Assembly (NCBI GenBank): GCA_028866655.1
Contig: JAGWHQ010000001.1
Span: forward strand, 115,198 to 179,197
Length of the DNA stretch: 64,000 bases
DNA from: Nitrososphaerota archaeon
Lineage (GTDB): Archaea > Thermoproteota > Nitrososphaeria > Nitrososphaerales > Nitrosopumilaceae
Reading direction: 5' to 3'
How positions within the stretch are numbered: the stretch's first letter is position 1; every line of letters begins with the position of its first letter. The translations under genes were made by a program, and so were the position numbers. The notes beneath the pieces are model-generated. The model ran no database searches and had not been told where the DNA came from. It was given only the letters and a program-made list of their open reading frames with translations. Below are positions 26,386-34,660 of the stretch, one piece after another.

Positions 26386-26874
26386 GTGCTAATTGATTTT
26401 CTAAAACCCATACTTGAAAATCCGTTTTTTGTAAAATATGGACTAGCTGGTCTTTTTCTTAATGCAGTCTTTGCGTCAATAGTACCATTTCCCATAGTAG
26501 TTACATCAACTGCTTTGCTCTTGAACGGCCAGAATCCAGCGATGGTGTTTATTGTCTTGTCAATTGGCTCTGTAATAGGCGGACTTTTTACATATTATAT
26601 CGGATACGACGGTGGTAAAGTTTACAAGATTTTAAAGAAAACTCACCGAGAAGAAGAACATCAGAAGAGTGGAGCATGGATAAACAAGTATGGATGGAGC
26701 ATAATTTTTGCTCTGAGTTGGGTTCCGATACTGACCGAAATTGTCACAGTAATTGCAGGAGTGAAAAAATACAATTTCAAAAAGTTTGCCATATCAATGA
26801 GTATTGCAAGAGTAGCTAGTGCGTTTGCCATGGTTTATTTTGGAAACATGTTCTTGCAGTCAATCAAGGCATAA
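26386..26874 (+). CDS. VTT/DedA-like (YqaA-type) membrane protein
   Basis: A 162-aa integral membrane protein with about four hydrophobic segments. PFPIVVTSTALLLNGQNP and GSVIGGLFTYYIGYDGG resemble the VTT domain, and the conserved arginine-and-helix end is SIARVASAFAMVYFG. DedA-like proteins are implicated in lipid flipping and membrane homeostasis. GTG start at 26386. It is the second of two plus-strand genes before the DRG GTPase. Confidence 0.75.
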   Translation: MLIDFLKPILENPFFVKYGLAGLFLNAVFASIVPFPIVVTSTALLLNGQNPAMVFIVLSIGSVIGGLFTYYIGYDGGKVYKILKKTHREEEHQKSGAWINKYGWSIIFALSWVPILTEIVTVIAGVKKYNFKKFAISMSIARVASAFAMVYFGNMFLQSIKA

Positions 26875-26930
26875 AAAAATCACGTCTAGGTACAAGTAGT
26901 AAGATTTTATTCGGCACAATAGTATCAATT

Positions 26931-28037
26931 GTGAAGATGGGAATTCCAGAAAAAATCCAGGCTATCAAAGACGAGATGTCAAAGACTCAGATAAACAAGG
27001 CAACTGAACATCACGTTGGTCTTCTCAAGGCAAAGCTTGCCAAACTCAAAAGAGAACAAGAGGATGTAAAATCAAGATCAAGTGGGAGCTCTGCAGGTTT
27101 TGATGTCAAAAGAACAGGTGATGCAACAGTTGTATTCATCGGATTACCAAGTGTTGGAAAATCAACACTACTCAATAGGATGACTGGAGCAAAATCAACA
27201 GTAGGTGCATTTCAATTCACAACAACAACTGTAGTTCCTGGAATGATGGAACATCGGGGTGCCAGAATTCAGATACTTGATTTACCAGGAATCATCAAGG
27301 GTGCATCAACTGGCAAGGGTCTTGGAAAAAGAGTTTTAGCAGTTGCAAAAAGTGCCGACTTGGTATTGATAATTCTTGACGTATTCCAGCCATATCATGA
27401 AGATGTCATAAGGACTGAGCTTGGAAACATCGGGATTCGACTTGACCAAAAGCCTCCAGACATAGTAATTGAAAAAACAGGAGATGGTGGAATCTCAGTT
27501 AGTCAGCAGGTCCCACTCACAAAGATGTCAATAAGTTTACTAAAAGACATACTTCGATTGTACGGGATGACTAATGGTAGAGTTTTGATTCGAGAGGATG
27601 TTGATGCAGACCAGCTAACAGATTTCATCTCAGGTAACAAGTTTTACGTCCAATCTCTCACAATAATGAACAAAATTGATCTTGTAAACCAAGGATTTGT
27701 AAACGAATTACAACAAAAGTCAAAGTCAAAATTTGTTCCAATTTCTGCAGATTCTGATATCAATATAACTGCGCTCAAGGACACCATATTTGAGAAATTA
27801 GATTTTATTCGAATTTACATGAGACCAAAAGGTGGGGAGACAGATTTCAAAGAACCATTGATTACAAGAAACAACTCGACGGTGTTGGACATATGCAATA
27901 AGCTACACCGTGACCTCAAAAAAGATTTTAGGTATGCGTTAGTGTGGGGCAAGAGTGTAAAGTTTGGAGGACAACGAGTCAGCATAAATCATGTGCTAAA
28001 AGATGAAGATGTGCTTACAATAGTCAAAGCAAAATAG
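26931..28037 (+). CDS. DRG-family (Obg-like) GTPase
   Basis: Archaeal developmentally regulated GTP-binding protein, 368 aa. The G motifs are GLPSVGKST (G1), DLPGI (G3) and NKID (G4), with a helical N-terminal region typical of DRG and a TGS domain at the C-terminus ending DVLTIVKAK. Family members associate with ribosomes and translation. The GTG start at 26931 precedes an ATG two codons later; both fit a TATA-like AGATTTTATTC about 27 nt upstream. Confidence 0.92.
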   Translation: MKMGIPEKIQAIKDEMSKTQINKATEHHVGLLKAKLAKLKREQEDVKSRSSGSSAGFDVKRTGDATVVFIGLPSVGKSTLLNRMTGAKSTVGAFQFTTTTVVPGMMEHRGARIQILDLPGIIKGASTGKGLGKRVLAVAKSADLVLIILDVFQPYHEDVIRTELGNIGIRLDQKPPDIVIEKTGDGGISVSQQVPLTKMSISLLKDILRLYGMTNGRVLIREDVDADQLTDFISGNKFYVQSLTIMNKIDLVNQGFVNELQQKSKSKFVPISADSDINITALKDTIFEKLDFIRIYMRPKGGETDFKEPLITRNNSTVLDICNKLHRDLKKDFRYALVWGKSVKFGGQRVSINHVLKDEDVLTIVKAK

Positions 28038-28075
28038 CAAAAACTCTTTTGTATCAAAAATATTTTTGTTGTATC

Positions 28076-28249
28076 ATGGAAGAAGCTGAATATAGATGGT
28101 GCAAGAAATGTTTTACAAAAACAAAACAAGAAATTATTTTCATGCCAAACATGGCAACATACAAGAGAAGAAGACAATACAAATGCACAGAGTGTGGACA
28201 AACATCATGGTTGCAAGGAAGAAGACCATCTGCAGAATCAGTTTACTAA
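28076..28249 (+). CDS. Small zinc-finger protein (57 aa)
   Basis: Starts MEEAEYRWCKKC and later has YKCTECGQTSW, so two CxxC knuckles form one zinc ribbon. Between them is a basic stretch (KRRRQYK) suited to nucleic acid binding. The ATG at 28076 is used rather than the TTG at 28049, and the T-rich AAAATATTTTT lies just upstream. It follows the DRG GTPase by 38 nt. Function is unknown. Confidence 0.68.
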   Translation: MEEAEYRWCKKCFTKTKQEIIFMPNMATYKRRRQYKCTECGQTSWLQGRRPSAESVY

Positions 28250-28275
28250 ATTTTTTATTAAAAAATTAATTTTTT
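28249..28275 (+). terminator. AT-rich hairpin plus T-run terminator
   Basis: AATTTTTT and AAAAAATT pair around a 3-nt loop directly at the stop of the zinc-finger gene, followed by TAATTTTTTA. This is a good terminator-like element on the plus strand. Confidence 0.45.
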
Positions 28276-28364
28276 ATGAAAAAAATTGTGTCTAATTACT
28301 GATGAATTAGTGTAACTTTCTTAAGTTTCACAATAGAAAAACCAGTAAATTCAACAATGGTGCA

Positions 28365-28598
28365 ATGGCAAAACGATCAACACGAGCTGTTAAAAAAAGA
28401 TCAGCTCCAAAGAGAAGATCAGCTGCAAAGCGATCCGCTCCAAAGAGAAGATCTGCTCCTAAGCGAAGTGCTCCAAAGAGAAGATCAGCTGCAAAGCGAT
28501 CCGCTCCAAAGAGAAGATCTGCTCCTAAGCGAAGTGCTCCAAAGAGAAGATCAGCTTCAAGAAAAGCAAAAAAAACAGCTTCAAAAAGACGAAGATAA
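28365..28598 (+). CDS. Lys/Arg-rich histone-H1-like repeat protein (77 aa)
   Basis: A very basic protein composed almost entirely of SAPKRR/SAAKR units. It begins MAKRSTRAVKKRS and ends KKTASKRRR. Lysine and arginine make up about half the residues. The composition resembles the C-terminal tail of eukaryotic histone H1 and of some bacterial nucleoid proteins, so a DNA- or RNA-binding role is likely. A 66-nt unit is repeated twice exactly plus a partial copy. A second open frame (28357-28641) overlaps it. No TATA box of good quality was found upstream. Confidence 0.7.
   Translation: MAKRSTRAVKKRSAPKRRSAAKRSAPKRRSAPKRSAPKRRSAAKRSAPKRRSAPKRSAPKRRSASRKAKKTASKRRR
28404..28556 (+). repeat. Tandem 66-bp perfect repeat in the basic protein gene
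   Basis: Two identical 66-nt copies (28404-28469 and 28470-28535) and the first 21 nt of a third. Each encodes APKRRSAAKRSAPKRRSAPKRS. DNA identity, including synonymous sites, points to recent duplication. Confidence 0.9.
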
Positions 28599-28645
28599 AA
28601 TTTTAAACAGATTATCGCTTCTAGTAGGCGATAATTTGTAATATT

Positions 28646-28930
28646 TTAGCTAAACATTTGACCTGGTGGAGATGACGATTTGTTTTTTACTGCATCAGGT
28701 TCTACGAAAAATTTTCTTTCATTAGGAATGATAGATAGCTTCAGCGATGCATTGACTGCATAATGTGGTGTGCCATCAGGGTTTTTGTGATTTAATGCAA
28801 TCCCAACCCTATCAAGATCAACTTTTACTTTGACCATTGTTCCATCTTCTAGCTTGAAAGTAACATGTTCGTCACCAACTCTTTGATGATCTAACATCTT
28901 GAATTCTATTTTTTCTTTGAGTGTACTCAT
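28646..28930 (-). CDS. Hypothetical protein, 94 aa
   Basis: Not recognised. It is a small beta-rich protein (KMLDHQRVGDEHVTFKLEDGT, MVKVKVDLDRVGIA) with a Ser/Pro-rich C-terminus. It sits next to, and on the same strand as, the collagen-like gene, with a 33-nt spacer. No motif suggests a function. Confidence 0.65.
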   Translation of the reverse strand: MSTLKEKIEFKMLDHQRVGDEHVTFKLEDGTMVKVKVDLDRVGIALNHKNPDGTPHYAVNASLKLSIIPNERKFFVEPDAVKNKSSSPPGQMFS

Positions 28931-28963
28931 ATCATTTGAAAATAGATTTGAGTTATTTGAATA

Positions 28964-30595
28964 TTAGTAAAGAAAACTCATTAATTTTATTTGCTGTTCT
29001 GTTGTCAAAACATTTTTCGAAGACAGAATCTCAAGTAATTGAGTTATAAGAGCACGTTCTTGTTCTGAAAATCCAGTAGGACCCTTGTCACCTGGTGGGC
29101 CTGGTGGACCTCTTGGACCTTGTTCTCCAGGAATTCCTTGTTGACCCTGAGTACCTTGCGGACCCTTGTCTCCAGAAGGACCTTGTTGACCTGTTAATCC
29201 CTTGTCGCCTTGTGGACCTTGTACACCTTGGGTGCCCTTGTCACCTGGTGGGCCTTGAGGTCCTTGTGGACCAGGCGGTCCTGGAACTCCTTGAACTCCC
29301 GGAGGACCCTTGTCACCCGGAGTACCTTGCGGACCTGTTGTACCTTTTTCACCTTGTGGACCTTGAATTCCTTGCGGACCCGGAGGACCAGCAGGACCAG
29401 AAGTACCACGCGGGCCTTGATCACCAGTTGCACCAGGCAATCCTCTTGGGCCCTTGTCACCTTGTGGACCAGGAATTCCTGTAAGACCTTTTTCTCCGGC
29501 AGGACCTTGTGGACCCTGTGGACCTTTTTCTCCAGGCGGACCCTGTGGACCAGTTAGACCCTTGTCTCCTTGAGGTCCTTGTGGACCGGACAAACCCTTG
29601 TCACCTGGAACACCAAGTGGACCTTTTGGACCTTGTTCTCCTGGCGGACCAATAATTCCTTTATCACCTGTAGGTCCAGGAGGACCAGTTGGTCCTTTTT
29701 CTCCAAGTGGGCCAATTTCACCTGTTAATCCCTTGTCACCCTTGTCACCTTTATCGCCTTTATCTCCACGTTCTCCTTTTTCACCTTCGTCACCACGCGG
29801 ACCCTTGTCTCCCTGTGGACCTTTGTCACCTGTAATTCCTTTATCACCAATTGGACCCTTGTCACCTCGGTCTCCTTTGTCACCTGGAGGTCCTTGTGGG
29901 CCCTTTTCTCCATATGGACCTGGAGGACCCGGTGGTCCCTTGTCACCAGTAATTCCTTTATCACCAATTGGACCCTTGTCACCTCGGTCTCCTTTGTCAC
30001 CTTGAGGTCCTTGTGGGCCCTTGTCACCTTTTTCTCCAGCAGGACCAAGTGGACCTTTGTCACCTTGTATACCCATAGGACCTGGAGGACCTGATACACC
30101 AGGCTGACCCATCGGTCCTGGCTGACCCATTGGACCTGGAGGACCCATCATACCAGATGGACCACGAGAACCTCGTTCACTTGTAAAATGCTCTACGATT
30201 TGTTTCGGTCTTGTATCAGAATCAGTTTTTGTATGTCGAGTTGTTACTTCTGGTTCCGGTGTTGGCTCGACATAGTCAGAGCCTGTTCTTGGAACATCAA
30301 TTGGAAAACTTGAATGAGCCGATGAAAACTGGTCAATTACAACAACCCAGAGTACCCCTCTTTGAAATACAGATGGCGGTAATGGATTTTTTGCAGAGCC
30401 TAACACTTGGGTGAATTTTTTGTCTTTAACTCTAAGATGAAAATTATCCTTCCACAAAGTATGGAAACTTCGTTTTTTTACATCATCAGCAGACGGCGAA
30501 GCATCACAGAGTGCAATCTGTACCTCAAATACACCAGATGGAATCTTAAACGGAGATTCCCCCGAGACCTCCAAAGTATTATCTTTTGATGACAT
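28964..30595 (-). CDS. Collagen-like protein with 122 uninterrupted Gly-X-Y triplets
   Basis: A 543-aa protein in three parts. Residues 1-141 are a globular beta-rich head with no visible signal peptide. Residues 142-508 form 122 perfect Gly-X-Y triplets without interruption, rich in GDK, GEK and GPP/GPQ; the KGD and KGE contacts can stabilise a triple helix without hydroxyproline. Residues 509-543 are a short helical C-terminus ([14 protein letters not shown]) that could nucleate trimerisation. Long collagen runs occur in bacteria and some archaea, but the head is not a family I can name. The lack of a signal peptide leaves the location open. Confidence 0.9.
   Translation of the reverse strand: MSSKDNTLEVSGESPFKIPSGVFEVQIALCDASPSADDVKKRSFHTLWKDNFHLRVKDKKFTQVLGSAKNPLPPSVFQRGVLWVVVIDQFSSAHSSFPIDVPRTGSDYVEPTPEPEVTTRHTKTDSDTRPKQIVEHFTSERGSRGPSGMMGPPGPMGQPGPMGQPGVSGPPGPMGIQGDKGPLGPAGEKGDKGPQGPQGDKGDRGDKGPIGDKGITGDKGPPGPPGPYGEKGPQGPPGDKGDRGDKGPIGDKGITGDKGPQGDKGPRGDEGEKGERGDKGDKGDKGDKGLTGEIGPLGEKGPTGPPGPTGDKGIIGPPGEQGPKGPLGVPGDKGLSGPQGPQGDKGLTGPQGPPGEKGPQGPQGPAGEKGLTGIPGPQGDKGPRGLPGATGDQGPRGTSGPAGPPGPQGIQGPQGEKGTTGPQGTPGDKGPPGVQGVPGPPGPQGPQGPPGDKGTQGVQGPQGDKGLTGQQGPSGDKGPQGTQGQQGIPGEQGPRGPPGPPGDKGPTGFSEQERALITQLLEILSSKNVLTTEQQIKLMSFLY
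29072..30172 (-). repeat. Collagen Gly-X-Y repeat region
   Basis: A period-9 DNA repeat that encodes 122 consecutive Gly-X-Y triplets. The complementary strand is also open over long stretches, which explains the spurious ORFs in the track. Confidence 0.95.
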
Positions 30596-30752
30596 ATTCT
30601 ACGTCTAATTCCTAAGTATTTTTGTATTTTCAATATGATATAAAGCCCATTTGTGAATTTTTAGACACTTGGAAATCTGTTTTCTACCTTTCATTGCTGC
30701 CTGATTTTCAAACTAATCTATTTATCTACGGCTAATCCACATTTTGTTGACC

Positions 30753-31880
30753 GTGAAGAAACTATTCGGAGATAAAAAGGAAGAGCATGATACTGAGATC
30801 AAGCCAGTAGAATCAACCAATACCAAACTAACAGATGCCAATTATAACAGAAACAAGCTCTACAAGAAAGGAATCTCTCTCATGGCAGATGAGAAGATGG
30901 ACGAGGCTGCAAGAGCCTTTGAAGATGCATTACGAATTGACCCAAATCACATTGAATCACTTCTAAAACTAGGATACACCCGTTTTCACATGAATGACCT
31001 CTCAAGTGCAATGGATGCCTATAACAAAGTCCATGAAATCGATGTGACAAATGCAGAGGCCTGGAACTTGAAAGGTCTGATTTTCTATAGACAGAAAAAT
31101 TATGAGAAGGCACTAGACAGTGTAGAAAAATCAATTGATTCTGATGCAAAGGACGGAATGTCTTGGTATAACAAAGCATGTTATCATTCTTTGTTAAATC
31201 ACATACCAGAATCAATTGAGGCATTAAAACGTGCAATTGAGATAGATGTCAAAAATGCCAAAAAAGCAGTAAAGGACAAGGACTTTGAAAACATCAGGGC
31301 AGATGATGGATATAGAAGAATTATCGAAGTTGTAGTACTTGAATCAGTAAGACAAGGATATCGCAAGGTTGGACAAATTGTATGGACAACAATGGTTGGC
31401 AAGCTAGAAGTTGAAGATGCTGCAAGAAAATTAATTGAAAAAGGATTACTGATCAAGAATGAAAAAAGTTTAGGATTACAAAAAGTAGAAGAATATGAAA
31501 TTGTTCCAGAACTTGCCGAAAAGATTGGTGTTGAAAAGAAAACTTTCTTTGGAACTACAAAGAAATCCCATCCAATTGTCATACAAAATCTCAAGGAAAT
31601 AAACGAGGCAGTCCATGCTGCCAAGACATCAATTGAGAAAGGAGATGTAAATGAAATTATTTCAAATCTGGATGTATTCATAGAACCATCAAAGAAAGGC
31701 GGTCAGATGATTGAATACTTTTTTGAAGAACATAGAGACATTAGACTCTACAAGGTAAGATTGACTGACAAGGGTTCAGATTATCTCCAGGTAAACAAAC
31801 AAAAAATAATTGATTTGTTTGACAATATTGAAATGATGATAACCAAGAAACTTCGTGCTGAAACTGCCGGACAGTCCTGA
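30753..31880 (+). CDS. TPR-repeat protein with C-terminal winged-helix-like region
   Basis: A 375-aa protein. The first half holds at least three tetratricopeptide repeats (for example AARAFEDALRIDPNH, AMDAYNKVHEIDVTN, ALDSVEKSIDSDAKD). The second half has two segments, around EVEDAARKLIEKGLL and the C-terminal YKVRLTDKGSDYLQVN, that look like winged-helix units. A scaffold or regulatory role is likely. GTG 30753 is favoured over TTG 30744, because CTATTTATC sits about 30 nt upstream. It is divergent from the collagen-like gene. Confidence 0.75.
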   Translation: MKKLFGDKKEEHDTEIKPVESTNTKLTDANYNRNKLYKKGISLMADEKMDEAARAFEDALRIDPNHIESLLKLGYTRFHMNDLSSAMDAYNKVHEIDVTNAEAWNLKGLIFYRQKNYEKALDSVEKSIDSDAKDGMSWYNKACYHSLLNHIPESIEALKRAIEIDVKNAKKAVKDKDFENIRADDGYRRIIEVVVLESVRQGYRKVGQIVWTTMVGKLEVEDAARKLIEKGLLIKNEKSLGLQKVEEYEIVPELAEKIGVEKKTFFGTTKKSHPIVIQNLKEINEAVHAAKTSIEKGDVNEIISNLDVFIEPSKKGGQMIEYFFEEHRDIRLYKVRLTDKGSDYLQVNKQKIIDLFDNIEMMITKKLRAETAGQS

Positions 31881-31884
31881 TAAT

Positions 31885-32694
31885 TTATTCTGCTGACAAG
31901 TCCCAATAGTTTGCATCCTTTTGCTGTTCTATTGGTTTTTCAAGAGACTTCCATTCTTTGAAGGATCTGACATAGAGTTTTACATTTTGCATTCCAAGTG
32001 ACTTTAACGCATAGTAACCCAGTCCTGAGAGAGTACCTACACTTCCACAATAGGTTATGATTTCTGAATCTGGGCGGATGTTCCTGTTTTGAATCATTCT
32101 CCTCAGATCTTCTTTTGGTCGTAGTATGTTTTGTCCTGATGCAAGCATCCTATATGGAATATTGATTGCGCCAGGAATGTGCTGTTCTAGATAATTGAGT
32201 CGCTCCCTATTGTCTACTAGAATTGCACCCTTTTCTTTGGCAGGTACAAGATAATCAGCAGTTGCAAGAATTTGCGGTTTCAACTTTAATGAATGGTTTG
32301 TTTTTACAAGATTCGGAGTTTGTGAATTTACTTCAAGGCCTAGCTTTTTCCAAGTACTGTATGTAACATCAAGTAGAGAGACATCCTCGTGACCAATGTA
32401 TTCAAGTGTCCATGCAATTCTTGATGCCAGTGCACCAAATGTATCATCATATACAACAACTGGTGTCTCGTCTGAAATTCCAAATGACTGGGCATACTGG
32501 AGAACTTTATCTGGGCTGTCATCTGCAAGAAGGCTTGCAAGTGGGAGATTTATTGCATCAGGTATGTGGCCTTGTTTGTAATCTTCTTCTTTTCGAATAT
32601 CTAAAACCTTGACACTCTTGTCTCGGATTTCAGAACGTAGTTTGTCTGCGTCAACTGTAACACGAGTGGTTTTTTCTTTGCTCAAGCCGCACAT
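31885..32694 (-). CDS. Two-domain rhodanese-type sulfurtransferase
   Basis: Thiosulfate or 3-mercaptopyruvate sulfurtransferase, 269 aa. The first rhodanese domain (KVLDIRKEEDYKQGHIPDAI) lacks a catalytic Cys, and the second has the active loop TYCGSVGT with DNRERLNYLEQHIPGAI before it. The start overlaps the sulfite/nitrite reductase gene by 13 nt, so the two are cotranscribed and coupled. It may supply or remove sulfane sulfur linked to that reductase. The donor substrate is not predictable. Confidence 0.9.
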   Translation of the reverse strand: MCGLSKEKTTRVTVDADKLRSEIRDKSVKVLDIRKEEDYKQGHIPDAINLPLASLLADDSPDKVLQYAQSFGISDETPVVVYDDTFGALASRIAWTLEYIGHEDVSLLDVTYSTWKKLGLEVNSQTPNLVKTNHSLKLKPQILATADYLVPAKEKGAILVDNRERLNYLEQHIPGAINIPYRMLASGQNILRPKEDLRRMIQNRNIRPDSEIITYCGSVGTLSGLGYYALKSLGMQNVKLYVRSFKEWKSLEKPIEQQKDANYWDLSAE

Positions 32695-34487
32695 TCGCCC
32701 CTTCCTGTCTTGGTGTGATAGCTTCCGTCACTTCCATAATCTGCGTAAAAGTCGCCATCAGTATCCTTTGTAGGAGCTGCAACAACTGGCTTGAGTAACT
32801 CTTTGATATCATCAATTGATTTTACATTTGGACCTCCATTTCCTTGTATCACTCGACGCATCCACAAGTCAAGTGTCTCGCCTTGTTTTTTGTCAGACTT
32901 GAAGATCTCAACTATTTTCAAAATGGTTTGAATTACTCTTTTTGCTGGAACTTTTGTACAAGTATGTCCAAGTGTCGTATCCTCATCAGACCTTCCGCCA
33001 AGTGACATGGTATACAATGGATACATGTCTTTTCCAAGTCTGCCACCACCGCCATAGAATCCAATTGTGGCAATCTCATGTTGGCCACAAGAGTTTGGGC
33101 AACCACTTATCTTGATTGTGGAATTTCTTAGATCGTCATCTTCGTCAATTTTTAATTCAATGAATTTCCTCTGGACCTCTTTTGCTAGTCTATGTGAATT
33201 TGTAAGTGCCAAATTACACGAAGTTGTACCAGAACAGCCAACAACAGATGCCATTGTGAGTGCTCCAGGATTTGCAAGACCCACTTCTAACAGTTTAGAG
33301 TAAACTCGTGGCAAGTCTTCATTTCTGACCCACCGAAATACCATGTCTTGTGTAAAACCGTTTCGTATTTGGCCATCCGCTGTAAACTCTCGGGCCATCT
33401 CTGCAATAGCACGAAGCTGTGTTGATGTAACATCACCTGATTCTAGTGTAAGAAATACGCAACTAAATCCCGGTTGCTTTTGCTTGAATGTGTTTGATTT
33501 TACCCATCTTGAATATCCTTGTGGGACAGACGGCATTTCAGAATTGATAGATATCTTCCTCATTGGCTCTTCTGTCTTGTCAACTTCAAGTTTTACCAGA
33601 ACAGACAAGAGCATCTTTATCATTGCCCTCTCTTTTAGTACCAAATTTTGGAATTTCTCCCACCCCATCTCGTTTACAAGATAACGCATTCTTGCTCGAG
33701 CCATGTTGTCCCTGTTTCCTAGTCTATCAAAAATTCTAATCACTGCAACAATGGTATACAACAATTGATCTTCAGATGTGAATTGCTCCAACTGGTGGCC
33801 AACAAATGACTGGGCCCCCAATCCCCCACCTAGAAATACTTTGAATCCTTTTTGTAGTTTTCCATTTACTTCACCCTGTTGTGGAATCAATCCAATGTCT
33901 ACCATTCTTGCCATGCCATGTTTTTCACAGCATGTGAAATTGATCTTGAACTTTCTTGGAAGTGATTGACACAATGGATTTCGTAAAAGGAATTTAGTTG
34001 CAGCAACTGCATAAGGAGTTGGGTCAAAGACCTCGTCTGGACAGACACCTGCCAATGGACTACACATTATACTTCTAACGGAATTTCCACATGCTTCCCG
34101 TGTTGTCATGCCAGATTCTGCAAGACCCCTTAGAACTTCAGATACATCTTCTAATGCAACCCAATGTAATTGGAAATTTTGTCTGGTGGATACGTGTGCA
34201 CTACCTATTGAGAACTGCTCACTTAGGTCTGCAATCTTTTCTAGTTGTTCAGAGTAAACTTCACCTGCTGGAAGTTTTAGTCTTATCATGCTATAATCAT
34301 CACTCATTCTGCTGCCATAGGCTCCATGTTGTAGCCTAAATCTTCGAAAATCATCAGGATGAAGTTTTCCTTGTCGGTATAATTTTACTAGCTCTGAAAA
34401 TCTTTCTGCCTCTTCTAGTCTTCCCCAGTTTACCTTGTGTTTTGGTGCATTGTCTGGTTTTGACTGGCTAACGCTGGTATTACTCAA
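32682..34487 (-). CDS. Ferredoxin-dependent sulfite/nitrite reductase (siroheme-4Fe4S)
   Basis: Six-electron reductase with siroheme and a 4Fe-4S cluster, 601 aa. The four cluster Cys are in VVGCSGTTSCNLA and KISGCPNSCGQHE. Two ferredoxin-like/reductase halves repeat, with STRQNFQLHWV in the first. Sulfite and nitrite reductases of this family cannot be separated by sequence alone; overlap with a rhodanese gene argues for sulfur assimilation. TTG start at 34487, with TATA-like AATTTATATG about 27 nt upstream. A 9-bp inverted repeat lies further upstream. Confidence 0.9.
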   Translation of the reverse strand: MSNTSVSQSKPDNAPKHKVNWGRLEEAERFSELVKLYRQGKLHPDDFRRFRLQHGAYGSRMSDDYSMIRLKLPAGEVYSEQLEKIADLSEQFSIGSAHVSTRQNFQLHWVALEDVSEVLRGLAESGMTTREACGNSVRSIMCSPLAGVCPDEVFDPTPYAVAATKFLLRNPLCQSLPRKFKINFTCCEKHGMARMVDIGLIPQQGEVNGKLQKGFKVFLGGGLGAQSFVGHQLEQFTSEDQLLYTIVAVIRIFDRLGNRDNMARARMRYLVNEMGWEKFQNLVLKERAMIKMLLSVLVKLEVDKTEEPMRKISINSEMPSVPQGYSRWVKSNTFKQKQPGFSCVFLTLESGDVTSTQLRAIAEMAREFTADGQIRNGFTQDMVFRWVRNEDLPRVYSKLLEVGLANPGALTMASVVGCSGTTSCNLALTNSHRLAKEVQRKFIELKIDEDDDLRNSTIKISGCPNSCGQHEIATIGFYGGGGRLGKDMYPLYTMSLGGRSDEDTTLGHTCTKVPAKRVIQTILKIVEIFKSDKKQGETLDLWMRRVIQGNGGPNVKSIDDIKELLKPVVAAPTKDTDGDFYADYGSDGSYHTKTGRGECAA

Positions 34488-34508
34488 TTATCGTAGCTTG
34501 TCTTCAGA

Positions 34509-34520
34509 AAGCATATAAAT
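34509..34520 (-). promoter_or_regulatory. TATA box of the sulfite/nitrite reductase operon
   Basis: Minus-strand AATTTATATGC is centred about 27 nt upstream of the TTG start at 34487, consistent with a leaderless transcript. Confidence 0.5.
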
Positions 34521-34565
34521 TTTGTATTATGGGAATTTTCGCTAGATTTGGTACAATTATGGCAA

Positions 34566-34590
34566 AAGTTGCATATTTTGCATGCAACTT
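34566..34590. promoter_or_regulatory. 9-bp inverted repeat, candidate operator
   Basis: AAGTTGCAT and ATGCAACTT form a perfect inverted repeat around a 7-nt spacer. It lies between the divergent promoters of the reductase operon and ino1, upstream of both TATA boxes, where an activator or repressor dimer could bind. Confidence 0.45.
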
Positions 34591-34628
34591 GTACAAGGAA
34601 AATTGGTATTTGTAAAGAACCAGAAAAG

Positions 34629-34638
34629 AGTTAAATGC
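34629..34638 (+). promoter_or_regulatory. TATA box of ino1
   Basis: AGTTAAATGC precedes the GTG at 34661 by about 27 nt. No ribosome binding site is seen, as expected for a leaderless start. Confidence 0.45.
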
Positions 34639-34660
34639 TCACCGGCAAGAAAAAAATGTC

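Noticed and set aside
28404-28556. Tandem repeat considered as a CRISPR-like or mobile repeat array
   Set aside because: The 66-bp units are directly adjacent without spacers and encode a continuous basic protein, so it is an in-gene duplication.
29095-30099. Several ORFs of 60-135 codons on both strands within the collagen gene, such as 29598-30005 plus and 29725-30099 minus
   Set aside because: The Gly-X-Y DNA has a 9-nt period, which keeps other frames and the complementary strand open. Their sequences are pure repeat products with no independent start signals.
34529-34615. 28-codon ORF containing the inverted repeat upstream of ino1
   Set aside because: TATA spacing is wrong (about 12 nt), it ends within the ino1 promoter, and the dyad explains the pattern better. 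A leader peptide cannot be excluded.
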